Shown piece after piece: positions 26,619 through 34,400 of a DNA stretch of 64,000 nt. The position numbers and the translations under genes were made by a program. The notes beneath the pieces were generated by a model. That model searched no databases, had not been told where the DNA came from, and was given only the letters and a program-made list of their open reading frames with translations. How positions within the stretch are numbered: the first letter of the stretch is position 1; every line of letters begins with the position of its first letter. This stretch comes from UBA7803 sp040219135 (GTDB taxonomy: Bacteria; Pseudomonadota; Gammaproteobacteria; Pseudomonadales; Azotimanducaceae), in contig JAVJTA010000002.1 of assembly GCA_040219135.1 (NCBI GenBank), positions 248,001 to 312,000 of the forward strand, read 5' to 3'.

Positions 26619-27227
26619 ATGCTTCGCTGGATCACCCTGAGAAAGCATCTGACGGCGGTTCTGCTGGGGATTGCGCTGGGCAGCGGCTGCGCCGCAGGCG
26701 CGTCGAGTCCAGGTGCCCCGGTGCAAGGTCTGAGCGACGCGCTGGACGCTTATCGAATCAGTCCGGAAGACGTCCTGCAGATTTCCGTCTGGCGCGAGGC
26801 GGATCTCGACCGCAGCGTCATCGTGCGTCCGGATGGAGGCATTTCGTTTCCCCTGGCCGGCGACGTTCAGGCCGCCGGACGAACGCCGGCTGAGCTCGAG
26901 CAGTTGATCACGGAACGGCTGATCCGGTTCATCCCCGATGCGGTGGTGACGGTCGCCGTGACGGAACTCCGCGGGATGAGGATTTATGTGACCGGAAAAG
27001 TGTCCAATCCGGGGCAGTTCGAAGTGGGTCGCTACGTCGACGTGCTCCAGGCGCTGACCCTGGCGGGCGGCCTGACGCCGTTCGCTCAGGCGGGCAGCAT
27101 CAAGGTCCTGCGCCGTGAAAACGGCCGGGAGGTCGTCTACGACTTTGATTACAACCAGGTGAAGGATGGCCGCAACCTCGGACAAAACATTCGGCTGAAG
27201 GCTGACGACGTCGTGGTCGTTCCTTAG
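26619..27227 (+). CDS. polysaccharide export outer-membrane lipoprotein (Wza-like, exosortase-locus type)
   Basis: 202 residues from the ATG at 26619. A signal peptide ends at an LGSGC lipobox (Cys about residue 22). The Poly_export domain follows with YRISPEDVLQISVW, VRPDGGISFPLAGDVQAAG and RTPAELEQLITERL, then a SLBB-like domain with IYVTGKVSNPGQFEV and LTLAGGLTPFAQ. It is much shorter than full Wza (about 380 residues) and lacks the extra SLBB domain and C-terminal helix, which is the form usual for PEP-CTERM/exosortase EPS loci. Role: periplasmic/outer-membrane part of the export channel. First gene of the operon. Confidence 0.92.
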   Translation: MLRWITLRKHLTAVLLGIALGSGCAAGASSPGAPVQGLSDALDAYRISPEDVLQISVWREADLDRSVIVRPDGGISFPLAGDVQAAGRTPAELEQLITERLIRFIPDAVVTVAVTELRGMRIYVTGKVSNPGQFEVGRYVDVLQALTLAGGLTPFAQAGSIKVLRRENGREVVYDFDYNQVKDGRNLGQNIRLKADDVVVVP

Positions 27228-27244
27228 CCATGGGGGAGACTGTG

Positions 27245-28483
27245 ATGATAGCGAGTTCCCGCTCACCGAAAAAAACGCGTTGCGTCACGGCCATTGCCGC
27301 GGCGGCGGCGCTGTACGTGGTCGTTCCGCAGCGCGTCGAGGCTGCCTGGGTCGTCGAACCGGCGGCGCGGGCGGAGGTTCGCCACGACGACAACGTCCGG
27401 ATGTCGCCTACCGACGAGGAGGATGGTCTGGTCAACACGCTGACGGGCCAGCTGACGTTGCGTCAGGTGACGGAGCGCGCCGACTTTGCTGCCATCGTCG
27501 GAGCGACCTACCTGGACTATTCCGGTGTCGATCTCGACGATGAAGACATCGAGTTCCTCCAGGTGCGTGGCATCTGGGAAGGCGAACGGGTGCGGTACGG
27601 CTTGCGCGGATCCGTCCGTCGCGACGTCCTGTTGCGCACCGCCGATACACTCGATGACTTCACTGGCGGCGCAGGAGACGAGGATTTCGTCGTCGATGAC
27701 GATACGTCGATTCCACCGGACGACGTCGATGTCGGCTCGGTCGAGACACAGATCCGGCGCATTCGGACCGACGTGAGTCCCAGGGTGGACTTCGAGCTCG
27801 GCGCGCGTACCGGTCTGGGGCTGGCCTACCGCTACTACGCGAACGAGTACGACGAAGAGCCGGGCGTCGACGTTCAGGATGGCGAGCAGCACGAAGTCGG
27901 CGTGGAGCTTGCCAGGAACCTGAGCGAGATAAGCACATTCAGGCTGCGTGCGCGCGCTGCACGCTTCGACCCGGAGGTCGACGAGACCGTGGATTCCTAC
28001 GAGATCGTCGCCGGCCTCGACCGGCGCTTCTCCGACCGCTTCTTCGGATCCATCGAGGTCGGCGGACGGCGCGCGGAAACCGACCAGGAAACCGACAACG
28101 GCTTCGTGGTGCGGCTGCGCGGCATTCAGTCGCTCGAACGCGGCCGGCTCGCGGCAAGCCTGGAGAGATCGCTGGTGCCGAGCACGTCCGGGGACATGGT
28201 CGAGCGAGACACGGCTCGACTCCAGTTCTACCGGAGCGTATCCGATCGAGTCGCGATCAGCGTCGAGAGCCGGGCGTATCGGATCAGCGAGTCCACCGGG
28301 GTCGGCGGTGGAGATCGCGACTACGTCGAGATCGAGCCCAGAATCGAGCGCGCGCTGAGCCCGTCGTGGTCGCTCGGGTTGTCGTACCGCTACCGCTGGG
28401 TCGATCGCGAGAACGAGGTCGACAGCGCATCGAGCAACGCGGTTTCTCTGTTTCTCTCGTTCCGTCCTCCGAGCCAGATCTGA
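27245..28483 (+). CDS. outer-membrane beta-barrel protein of an EPS locus (EpsL/TIGR03016-like)
   Basis: 412 residues from the ATG at 27245, placed 6 bases after GGGGGAG; an ATG at 27230 is the alternative. A signal peptide ends near VEA-AWVVEP. The mature protein is made of alternating beta strands with many acidic and aromatic residues (RHDDNVRMSPTDEEDG; LGLSYRYRWVDRENEVDS) and ends in a strand terminating FLSFRPPSQI. The pattern fits the outer-membrane barrel that accompanies exosortase-type EPS genes and probably supplies the outer-membrane pore that the short Wza-like partner lacks. Confidence 0.85.
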   Translation: MIASSRSPKKTRCVTAIAAAAALYVVVPQRVEAAWVVEPAARAEVRHDDNVRMSPTDEEDGLVNTLTGQLTLRQVTERADFAAIVGATYLDYSGVDLDDEDIEFLQVRGIWEGERVRYGLRGSVRRDVLLRTADTLDDFTGGAGDEDFVVDDDTSIPPDDVDVGSVETQIRRIRTDVSPRVDFELGARTGLGLAYRYYANEYDEEPGVDVQDGEQHEVGVELARNLSEISTFRLRARAARFDPEVDETVDSYEIVAGLDRRFSDRFFGSIEVGGRRAETDQETDNGFVVRLRGIQSLERGRLAASLERSLVPSTSGDMVERDTARLQFYRSVSDRVAISVESRAYRISESTGVGGGDRDYVEIEPRIERALSPSWSLGLSYRYRWVDRENEVDSASSNAVSLFLSFRPPSQI

Positions 28484-28506
28484 GTAATTGTCGGAGTAGT
28501 ACCGGT

Positions 28507-30108
28507 ATGAGCAGCAACGTACAGCCGATCGATCTTTCAGAGTACTGGGCCATCCTGATGCGACGGAAGTGGAGTTTTCTGCTTGCGTTTGTTCTGGTGC
28601 TCGGCGTCGGCGCGGCCGTGGCGCTGCTGCTGCCTGCGACATACCGCTCCGAGGCTCGATTTCTCATCGAGCGACAGGGCGTTCCGTCCGAGCTGGTCGA
28701 GAGCACGGTGTCGACCTACGTGCAGGAGCAGATCGAACAGATCCGCCAGCGCATCCTGACTTATGACAACGTCCTGGAGATTGCCAAGGCCCACGACCTC
28801 TACCCCGAGCAGCGATCCAAGGATCCGTCCGGGGTGGTGCGCCAGGTGTCGGAAAACGTCGAGGTCGCGATGGTCGACGTCCAGGCTTCCGATCCCGACA
28901 AGACCGGCCAGCGGGTAGCCACGATTGCCTTTACCGTCGCCTACAGCGCGCCGACGCCCGAAGCGGCCAAAGCGGTAACCAACGAGCTCGCGCAGCGATA
29001 TCTCGATGTGCACAAGCTCGCCCGCGAAGAACAGGCGGCGCAGGTCACCGAGTTCATCGGTGCGGAGGCCGAGAAACTGGCCGCCGAGGTGGCCGAGCTC
29101 GAGGAGCGGCTGGCCGGGTTCAAGCAGCAGGAGCTCAGGCAGCTTCCGGAGATGATGAATCTCAACCTGAAGCTCTACGAGGACACCCAGGCGGATATGG
29201 AAGCGTCGGAAGCGCGGATCCGTTCGTTGCAGGACGCCATCCAGACGGCTCAGGCGGAGTTGTCGCTCACGCAGCCCTACAAGGAAGTCCAGAACGAAGA
29301 CGGCGCGCGGCTGCTGTCCGCGAGCGATCGTCTGAGCATGCTCACTGCGCAGTACCTTCGCGACTCCGGCCGCTACTCGGCCGAGCATCCGGACATGGTC
29401 CGAATGCAGCGCGAGATCCGGACGCTGTCGAGCCAGACCGGTGGTGCGGCACGTGTCGACGAACTGATGAACCAGCTGGCGCGGCTGCAGGACCAGCTGC
29501 GCGAGGCGCGGCAGCAGTATGCGCAGGGACATCCCGAGATCCGCCGCCTCGAGAATGCCGTTGCGTCGGTCGAACGCGGCTTTCAGGCGGCCGTGGTGCG
29601 GCGCTCGGCGGGCTCGGACGAGCTCGCCGTGCCCCCGGACAACCCCCGCTACGTGGCGCTGAAGACGCAGATCGACACGACCCAGGGAAACCTGCAGGTC
29701 GAGCGCAAGAACTTCGAAAGCCTTCAGCAGAAGCTCGACGAGTACGAAGCACGGCTGTTCCAGACGCCGATGGTGGAACGCGACTTCCTGGCGCTGAGTC
29801 GTGACTACCAGAACAAGCTGCAGAAGTACGAAGAACTGCGCAACAAGCAGATGGAAGCAAGTCTGGCGCAGCAGCTGGAAGCCGGTCAGAGCGCTGAGAA
29901 GTTCGTGCTCGTCAGCGGCGCGTTTCTTCCGAGTCTGCCGGAAAGCCCCAACCGGATCGGCATATTCCTGCTGTCGGGGCTGTTTGCATTCGGGGCCGGG
30001 CTCGGGTCGGTGACCGTCAGGGAGTACGCCGACAATACCGTCAGGAGTTCAAGGACGATCGTTGACGTGTTGGGAGCGCCGCCGCTGGCCATCGTGCCGC
30101 GGCTGTAA
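28507..30108 (+). CDS. polysaccharide chain-length determinant / co-polymerase (Wzz-GNVR type)
   Basis: 533 residues from the ATG at 28507. A short cytoplasmic Wzz motif (DLSEYWAILMRRKW) leads into TM1, then a long periplasmic region with at least two coiled-coil stretches (EAEKLAAEVAELEERLAGF; LARLQDQLREARQQY). The GNVR-type block TPMVERDFLALSRDYQNK is near residue 420, and a proline-rich LPSLPESPNRIG precedes TM2 at the C-terminus. It lacks the kinase domain of two-part Wzc, which here is a separate gene next door. The pair controls glycan length and assembly of the export complex. Confidence 0.92.
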   Translation: MSSNVQPIDLSEYWAILMRRKWSFLLAFVLVLGVGAAVALLLPATYRSEARFLIERQGVPSELVESTVSTYVQEQIEQIRQRILTYDNVLEIAKAHDLYPEQRSKDPSGVVRQVSENVEVAMVDVQASDPDKTGQRVATIAFTVAYSAPTPEAAKAVTNELAQRYLDVHKLAREEQAAQVTEFIGAEAEKLAAEVAELEERLAGFKQQELRQLPEMMNLNLKLYEDTQADMEASEARIRSLQDAIQTAQAELSLTQPYKEVQNEDGARLLSASDRLSMLTAQYLRDSGRYSAEHPDMVRMQREIRTLSSQTGGAARVDELMNQLARLQDQLREARQQYAQGHPEIRRLENAVASVERGFQAAVVRRSAGSDELAVPPDNPRYVALKTQIDTTQGNLQVERKNFESLQQKLDEYEARLFQTPMVERDFLALSRDYQNKLQKYEELRNKQMEASLAQQLEAGQSAEKFVLVSGAFLPSLPESPNRIGIFLLSGLFAFGAGLGSVTVREYADNTVRSSRTIVDVLGAPPLAIVPRL

Positions 30109-30152
30109 GCGAACGCGTATTGAATCCGAGTTCTCCGGAACGGAAGGGCATC

Positions 30153-30986
30153 ATGGATCATTTCAGTAAGGCCGTCGAACGAGCGCGCAGTGAGAATCAG
30201 AGCGTTCGGAGCTGGATGCAGGCGGAGAGCCGCGAACCCGCCTCCAGCAAGCCGGCGCCCGCGGGCCCCGAGGCGCGTTCCATCGAGCTGGATCACGACC
30301 ATCTCAGGGATCGACACGTGCTGCTCTATCCGGATCGTCAGGATCTGGCTGCAGTGGATGTCTACCGGCTGCTGAGAACCCGGTTGCTGCTGCAGATGCG
30401 TCCCAACGGCTGGACTCGGATCGGCATCACCAGCGCGGGCGACAAGGAAGGAAAATCTCTCACCTCGATCAACCTCGCCTGCAGCCTCGCGAAAAGCGGA
30501 CCCGACAACGTGGTCGTGGTCGACGCCGACCTGCGGAAGCCGAATCTCGCCGATACCCTGGGTTTCGGGGTCGAGGTCGGCGTGGTCGATCATCTCGTCG
30601 ATCGGACGCCCATCGAGGATATTCTGGTGCGACCGCACGACGTATCCAATCTGTTCCTTCTGCCCGGTCGCCGGATCGAGGAGGACCTGGATGTGCCGGA
30701 ACTGGTCGGCTCGTCGGCGATGAGTGAGATGCTCTCCCGGATCGGGCGGATGAAATCCACCATTACGATCGTCGATCTTCCCCCGGTACTGGTTGGAGAC
30801 GACGTCCTTTCGCTCGCCTCGCAGCTCGACGCGCTGCTGCTGGTGGTCGAGGAAGGACGAACCGACATCGAGGAGCTGAAAAAGGCAGCGGAGTTAACAA
30901 GCCGCTTCAATGTTCTAGGGTCAGTGCTTAACAAGTCGCGACATAAATTGGAGCGCTTCGAAAGCTACTATTACCACGGCCAGTAG
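30153..30986 (+). CDS. tyrosine autokinase of CpsD/TIGR03018 type
   Basis: 277 residues from the ATG at 30153 with GGAAGGG five bases upstream. It has Walker A TSAGDKEGKSLTSIN near residue 103, Walker A' VVVVDADLRKPN and Walker B TIVDLPPVLVGDD, the bacterial tyrosine-kinase (BY-kinase) arrangement, and ends in a tyrosine cluster (SYYYHGQ) that should be autophosphorylated. The N-terminal 70 residues hold the MDHFSKAVERAR segment typical of exosortase-locus kinases. It works with the upstream chain-length protein; phosphorylation cycling regulates polymer export. Confidence 0.92.
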   Translation: MDHFSKAVERARSENQSVRSWMQAESREPASSKPAPAGPEARSIELDHDHLRDRHVLLYPDRQDLAAVDVYRLLRTRLLLQMRPNGWTRIGITSAGDKEGKSLTSINLACSLAKSGPDNVVVVDADLRKPNLADTLGFGVEVGVVDHLVDRTPIEDILVRPHDVSNLFLLPGRRIEEDLDVPELVGSSAMSEMLSRIGRMKSTITIVDLPPVLVGDDVLSLASQLDALLLVVEEGRTDIEELKKAAELTSRFNVLGSVLNKSRHKLERFESYYYHGQ

Positions 30987-31001
30987 CAGTTCGGCGAATT
31001 C

Positions 31002-31931
31002 ATGTATCAATCCTTCTACGGCTTGGACAAGCCCCCGTTCGCGGCGACGCCGGAACCGGGTGCTCTGTTCCTCAGCCCTCAGCACCGCAAGGCGCTCTCG
31101 ATGCTGCAGCTCGCGCTGATGGCGCGCGGGGGATTCTGTGTCGTCACGGGGGAAGTGGGTGCGGGCAAGACGACGCTGGTCCGTCGGTTGCTTCAGGAGA
31201 TCGACGAGAACGTGCTGGTTGGCCTGGTCAGCAACACTCAGTGCGAGTCCTTCGTCGAGTTTCTTCAGTGGGTTCTTCTGGCATTCGATCTCGATTACCG
31301 CTCCAAGACCAAAGTGGAACTGTACGATGAGTTCGTCAGCTTTCTGATATTCCAGTATCAGCGCGGCCAGCCCGTGACCCTGGTAATCGACGAAGCTCAG
31401 CATCTCGGCCCGGAGTACCTCGAGCAGCTGCGGATGCTTTCCAATGTGAACACGGAGAAAGGCGAGGTGCTGCAGACCATCCTCGTCGGGCAGCCGGAGC
31501 TTTGGGATCTGCTCAGGCAACCGAGCCTCGAGCAGTTTGCCCAGCGGATAACCTACGACTGCTTCCTCGGTCCGCTGGAAACCCCGGCTCTGGTGAGGGA
31601 ATACATCGACCATCGCCTGCGCTTCGCCAACGGCTCTCCAGAGATCTTCGCTGATGAGACTATCGACACGATCTGGCACGCGTCGCGCGGGGTTCCCCGG
31701 CTGATCAACCTCATCTGCAACACCGCGCTGGTCTATGGCTACGCAGAGGAGAAGCGCACGATCGATCTGCCGATCATCGAGCAGGTGCTGCAGGACAAGG
31801 CCATGAGTTTCGCACCCCTAGAATCCAGGGGCGGCGGACCGCGCGGCAGGCCCGGCGGCAAGCCGCGCGCCGGAGCGCAACGTGACTCGATCGTTCAGCG
31901 CGCCATGTCGGCGCGCAAGGATCGAACATGA
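31002..31931 (+). CDS. AAA ATPase of EPS/PEP-CTERM locus (ExeA-like, TIGR03015-type)
   Basis: 309 residues. It begins MYQSFYGLDKPPFAATPEPG, then Walker A TGEVGAGKTT near 50, Walker B VTLVIDEAQHL near 125, sensor-like LVGQPELWDLL and arginine finger region LEQFAQRI, and RGVPRLINLICNTALVYG: the ExeA/GspA-type ATPase found in exosortase-associated EPS loci. A basic Gly/Arg-rich tail (GGGPRGRPGGKPRAGAQ) ends the protein. Its role in EPS secretion is not established for the family. It follows the kinase gene after 15 bases and precedes rfbF by 10. Confidence 0.92.
   Translation: MYQSFYGLDKPPFAATPEPGALFLSPQHRKALSMLQLALMARGGFCVVTGEVGAGKTTLVRRLLQEIDENVLVGLVSNTQCESFVEFLQWVLLAFDLDYRSKTKVELYDEFVSFLIFQYQRGQPVTLVIDEAQHLGPEYLEQLRMLSNVNTEKGEVLQTILVGQPELWDLLRQPSLEQFAQRITYDCFLGPLETPALVREYIDHRLRFANGSPEIFADETIDTIWHASRGVPRLINLICNTALVYGYAEEKRTIDLPIIEQVLQDKAMSFAPLESRGGGPRGRPGGKPRAGAQRDSIVQRAMSARKDRT
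31815..31831. repeat. perfect inverted repeat with TAGAAT box inside the ATPase gene
   Basis: CCCCT and AGGGG flank a 7-base loop, with TAGAAT spanning the left arm's last base and the loop (31819-31824). It lies 111 bases upstream of rfbF inside coding sequence. It could be an internal promoter or a hairpin; the coding constraint of a Gly/Arg-rich tail could also create it by chance. Confidence 0.3.
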
Positions 31932-31941
31932 AGAGTCGAAC

Positions 31942-32718
31942 ATGAAGGCGGTCATTCTGGCGGGTGGTCTCGGCACCAGGCTTTCGGAGGAAACCTCGAT
32001 CCGTCCCAAGCCGATGGTAGAGATCGGCGGTCAGCCGATCCTCTGGCACATCATGAAGTGCTATTCGGCACATGGCATCAACGACTTCGTGGTCTGCGCC
32101 GGCTACAAGAGCGAGATCATCAAGGAATTCTTCGCCAGCTATTTCCTGCGCCGATCCGACGTGACGTTCGATCTGCGCAACAACCGGACCGAGGTTCACG
32201 AGAACGGGGCTGAGCCGTGGCGGGTCACCGTGATCGACACGGGTGAGGCGACCATGACGGGCGGACGTCTCAAGCGTGTCGCGAAGTACCTCGAGGACGA
32301 GACGTTCTGCATGACCTACGGCGACGGGCTCTGCGACGTGAACATCTCGGAGGTCATCGAATTTCACCGGAGTCAGGAGGCGTTGGCGACGCTGGTCGCG
32401 GCCCAGCAGCCGGGCCGCTTCGGTGCGTTCACTCTGGCCCACGACCAGACGCGGATCGATCACTTCCGGGAGAAGCCCAAAGGCGACGGCGCCTGGATAA
32501 ACGGCGGATTTTTCGTGCTCGAGCCGCAGGTCCTCGGCTACATCGATGGCGATTCGACGTCGTGGGAGCGGGAGCCGCTCGAACGCCTGTCGCAGGACGG
32601 TGGTCTTGCCGCGTTCCGGCACACGGGATTCTGGCATCCCATGGACACGTTGCGGGACAAGAACGAGCTCGATCGTCTCTGGGCCAGCGGCGAGGCACCG
32701 TGGAAAGCCTGGCGATGA
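31942..32718 (+). CDS. rfbF: glucose-1-phosphate cytidylyltransferase
   Basis: 258 residues from the ATG at 31942. The signature GGLGTRLSEETSIRPKPMVE followed by IGGQPILWHIMK is that of RfbF/DdhA, and GFWHPMDTLRDKNELDRLW at the C-terminus is equally diagnostic. It converts alpha-glucose-1-phosphate and CTP to CDP-glucose, normally the entry to CDP-3,6-dideoxyhexoses. The expected partner CDP-glucose 4,6-dehydratase (rfbG) is absent; instead an SDR, an RmlC-family protein and a COG4091-like dehydrogenase follow. The stop overlaps an in-frame ATG of the SDR gene. Confidence 0.94.
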   Translation: MKAVILAGGLGTRLSEETSIRPKPMVEIGGQPILWHIMKCYSAHGINDFVVCAGYKSEIIKEFFASYFLRRSDVTFDLRNNRTEVHENGAEPWRVTVIDTGEATMTGGRLKRVAKYLEDETFCMTYGDGLCDVNISEVIEFHRSQEALATLVAAQQPGRFGAFTLAHDQTRIDHFREKPKGDGAWINGGFFVLEPQVLGYIDGDSTSWEREPLERLSQDGGLAAFRHTGFWHPMDTLRDKNELDRLWASGEAPWKAWR

Positions 32719-32744
32719 CTAGTGCAAGCAGCAGCGGAGGGACG

Positions 32745-33830
32745 ATGCACCCGGAACAGATTCTGATTGCCGGCAACATGGGATACGTGGGACCCGCGGT
32801 GGTGCGGTCCCTGCGGAACGCCTTTCCGCAAGCACGTCTCTCGGGGCTGGATCTCGGGTTGTTCGCCCATTGTCTGACCGGCGCGGACAGCCTTCCGGAA
32901 CGGCTGCTCGACGTGCAGATGTTCGGGGACCTGCGTCACACGCGTCCGGAATCCCTCCAGGGGCTCGACGTCGTGGTGAACCTCGCGGCGATCTCCAACG
33001 ACCCGATGGGCAAGGCCTTCGCGGAGGCGACCGATGCGGTGAACTGCAGGGCGGCGATTCGGCTCGCCCGTCTCGCGAAGGATGCCGGGGCGAAGCGCTA
33101 TGTATTCGCTTCGAGCTGCAGCGTGTACGGTCAGGCGGACGGCGCGCCGCGACGCGAATCCGATCCGTTGAATCCACTGACCGCCTATGCCCGATCGAAG
33201 ATCGATGCGGAGATCGCCCTTCAGGAACTGGCTGACGACGACTTCATCGTGACCTGCCTGAGATTTCCGACCGCCTGCGGGATGAGCCCACGGCTGCGTC
33301 TCGACCTGGTCCTGAACGACTTCGTCGCGTCTGCAGTGGCGTCCGGTCGGATAGACATCCTGAGCGATGGCACGCCATGGCGCCCGCTCATCGATACCAA
33401 CGACATGGCGCTGGCGATCGAGTGGGCGTCTGAGAGAACGGCCGACCGTGGAGGCGCCTTCCTGGCTGTGAACGTCGGCACCCCGACCTGCAACTATCAG
33501 GTAAAGGAGCTTGCTGCGGCGGTGGCCGAGCAGATCCCGGGAACGGATGTTGCCGTCAATCCGGACGCGGCGCCCGACAAGCGCTCCTATCAGGTCGATT
33601 TCTCTCTGTACGGCGATCTGGCGCCCGATCATCTGCCACGCATCGACCTCGGTGAATCCATCCGTCAGCTGCATGCCGGCCTGAAGCGCATGGCGTTTGC
33701 GGAGCGGAACTTCCGTGAGTCGCAGTTCGTTCGTCTGAAGGTGCTGGCGCAACTCAGAGAGCAGGGGCGGCTCAATGACCGTATCGAGTGGGTGACGGAT
33801 GCCGCGGCCATTCAGGCGGCGGTCGCCTGA
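32745..33830 (+). CDS. NAD-dependent epimerase/dehydratase (extended SDR) of the rfbF cassette
   Basis: 361 residues from the ATG at 32745, which has GGAGG four bases upstream; the ATG at 32715 that overlaps the rfbF stop would add ten Ser-rich residues. It has the Rossmann motif GNMGYVG, NLAAISNDPMG, FASSCSVYGQAD with a serine-cysteine in place of the Asp-Glu pair of 4,6-dehydratases, catalytic YARSKIDAE and FPTACGMSPRLRLDLV. This suggests an epimerase or reductase, not the missing 4,6-dehydratase. It presumably acts on the cytidylyltransferase product or a derivative. Confidence 0.87.
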   Translation: MHPEQILIAGNMGYVGPAVVRSLRNAFPQARLSGLDLGLFAHCLTGADSLPERLLDVQMFGDLRHTRPESLQGLDVVVNLAAISNDPMGKAFAEATDAVNCRAAIRLARLAKDAGAKRYVFASSCSVYGQADGAPRRESDPLNPLTAYARSKIDAEIALQELADDDFIVTCLRFPTACGMSPRLRLDLVLNDFVASAVASGRIDILSDGTPWRPLIDTNDMALAIEWASERTADRGGAFLAVNVGTPTCNYQVKELAAAVAEQIPGTDVAVNPDAAPDKRSYQVDFSLYGDLAPDHLPRIDLGESIRQLHAGLKRMAFAERNFRESQFVRLKVLAQLREQGRLNDRIEWVTDAAAIQAAVA

Positions 33831-33848
33831 GGCTGGTCGGGATATCGC

Positions 33849-34382
33849 ATGAACTTTTCTGAGACAGAGCTTGCCGGCGCTTTCGTGATCGATCTCGAGC
33901 AGGTGCGCGATGAGCGCGGGTTCTTTGCCCGGGCGTGGTGCGCGCGCGAGTTCGAGGCGGCCGGGCTGACGACGGTTCATGCGCAGACGAATCTCTCGTA
34001 CAACGCCCTGGCCGGGACGCTGCGCGGGCTCCACTACCAGGTAGCGCCCCATCAGGAGGCAAAGCTGGTGCGCTGCATCCGGGGTTCGATTTTCGACGTG
34101 ATCGTCGATCTTCGATCGGATTCGGACACCTGCCGGCAGTGGACGGGCGTGGAGTTGACCGCTGGAAATCGCCGCATGCTCTACGTTCCCGCGGGCTTCG
34201 CCCATGCCTTTCAGACCCTGGAGGACGATACCGAGGTGCTGTACCAGGTGAACGAGTTCTACACGCCCGGCGCGGAGCGCGGGCTGCGTTTCGACGACCC
34301 CGCCATCGGGATCCGCTGGCCGCGCGAGGTTTCCATGATCTCCGACAAGGACGCGGGCTGGCCCGCTCTGCCGGCGGCCTGA
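33849..34382 (+). CDS. RmlC-family dTDP/CDP-sugar 3,5-epimerase-like cupin
   Basis: 177 residues. It has the RmlC pattern: VRDERGFFARAWCAREF near the N-terminus, TNLSYNALAGTLRGLHYQ with the catalytic histidine, KLVRCIRGSIFDVIVDLR and VPAGFAHAFQTLEDDTEVLYQV. Sequence differs clearly from rmlC at 16131, for example NLSYN in place of NHSRS, so it is a separate specialised enzyme. Within the rfbF cassette it probably epimerises a 4-keto sugar intermediate. The flanking gaps of 18 bases on both sides suggest a single operon. Confidence 0.9.
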   Translation: MNFSETELAGAFVIDLEQVRDERGFFARAWCAREFEAAGLTTVHAQTNLSYNALAGTLRGLHYQVAPHQEAKLVRCIRGSIFDVIVDLRSDSDTCRQWTGVELTAGNRRMLYVPAGFAHAFQTLEDDTEVLYQVNEFYTPGAERGLRFDDPAIGIRWPREVSMISDKDAGWPALPAA

Positions 34383-34400
34383 CGGGGTGCGGTTGACGTC

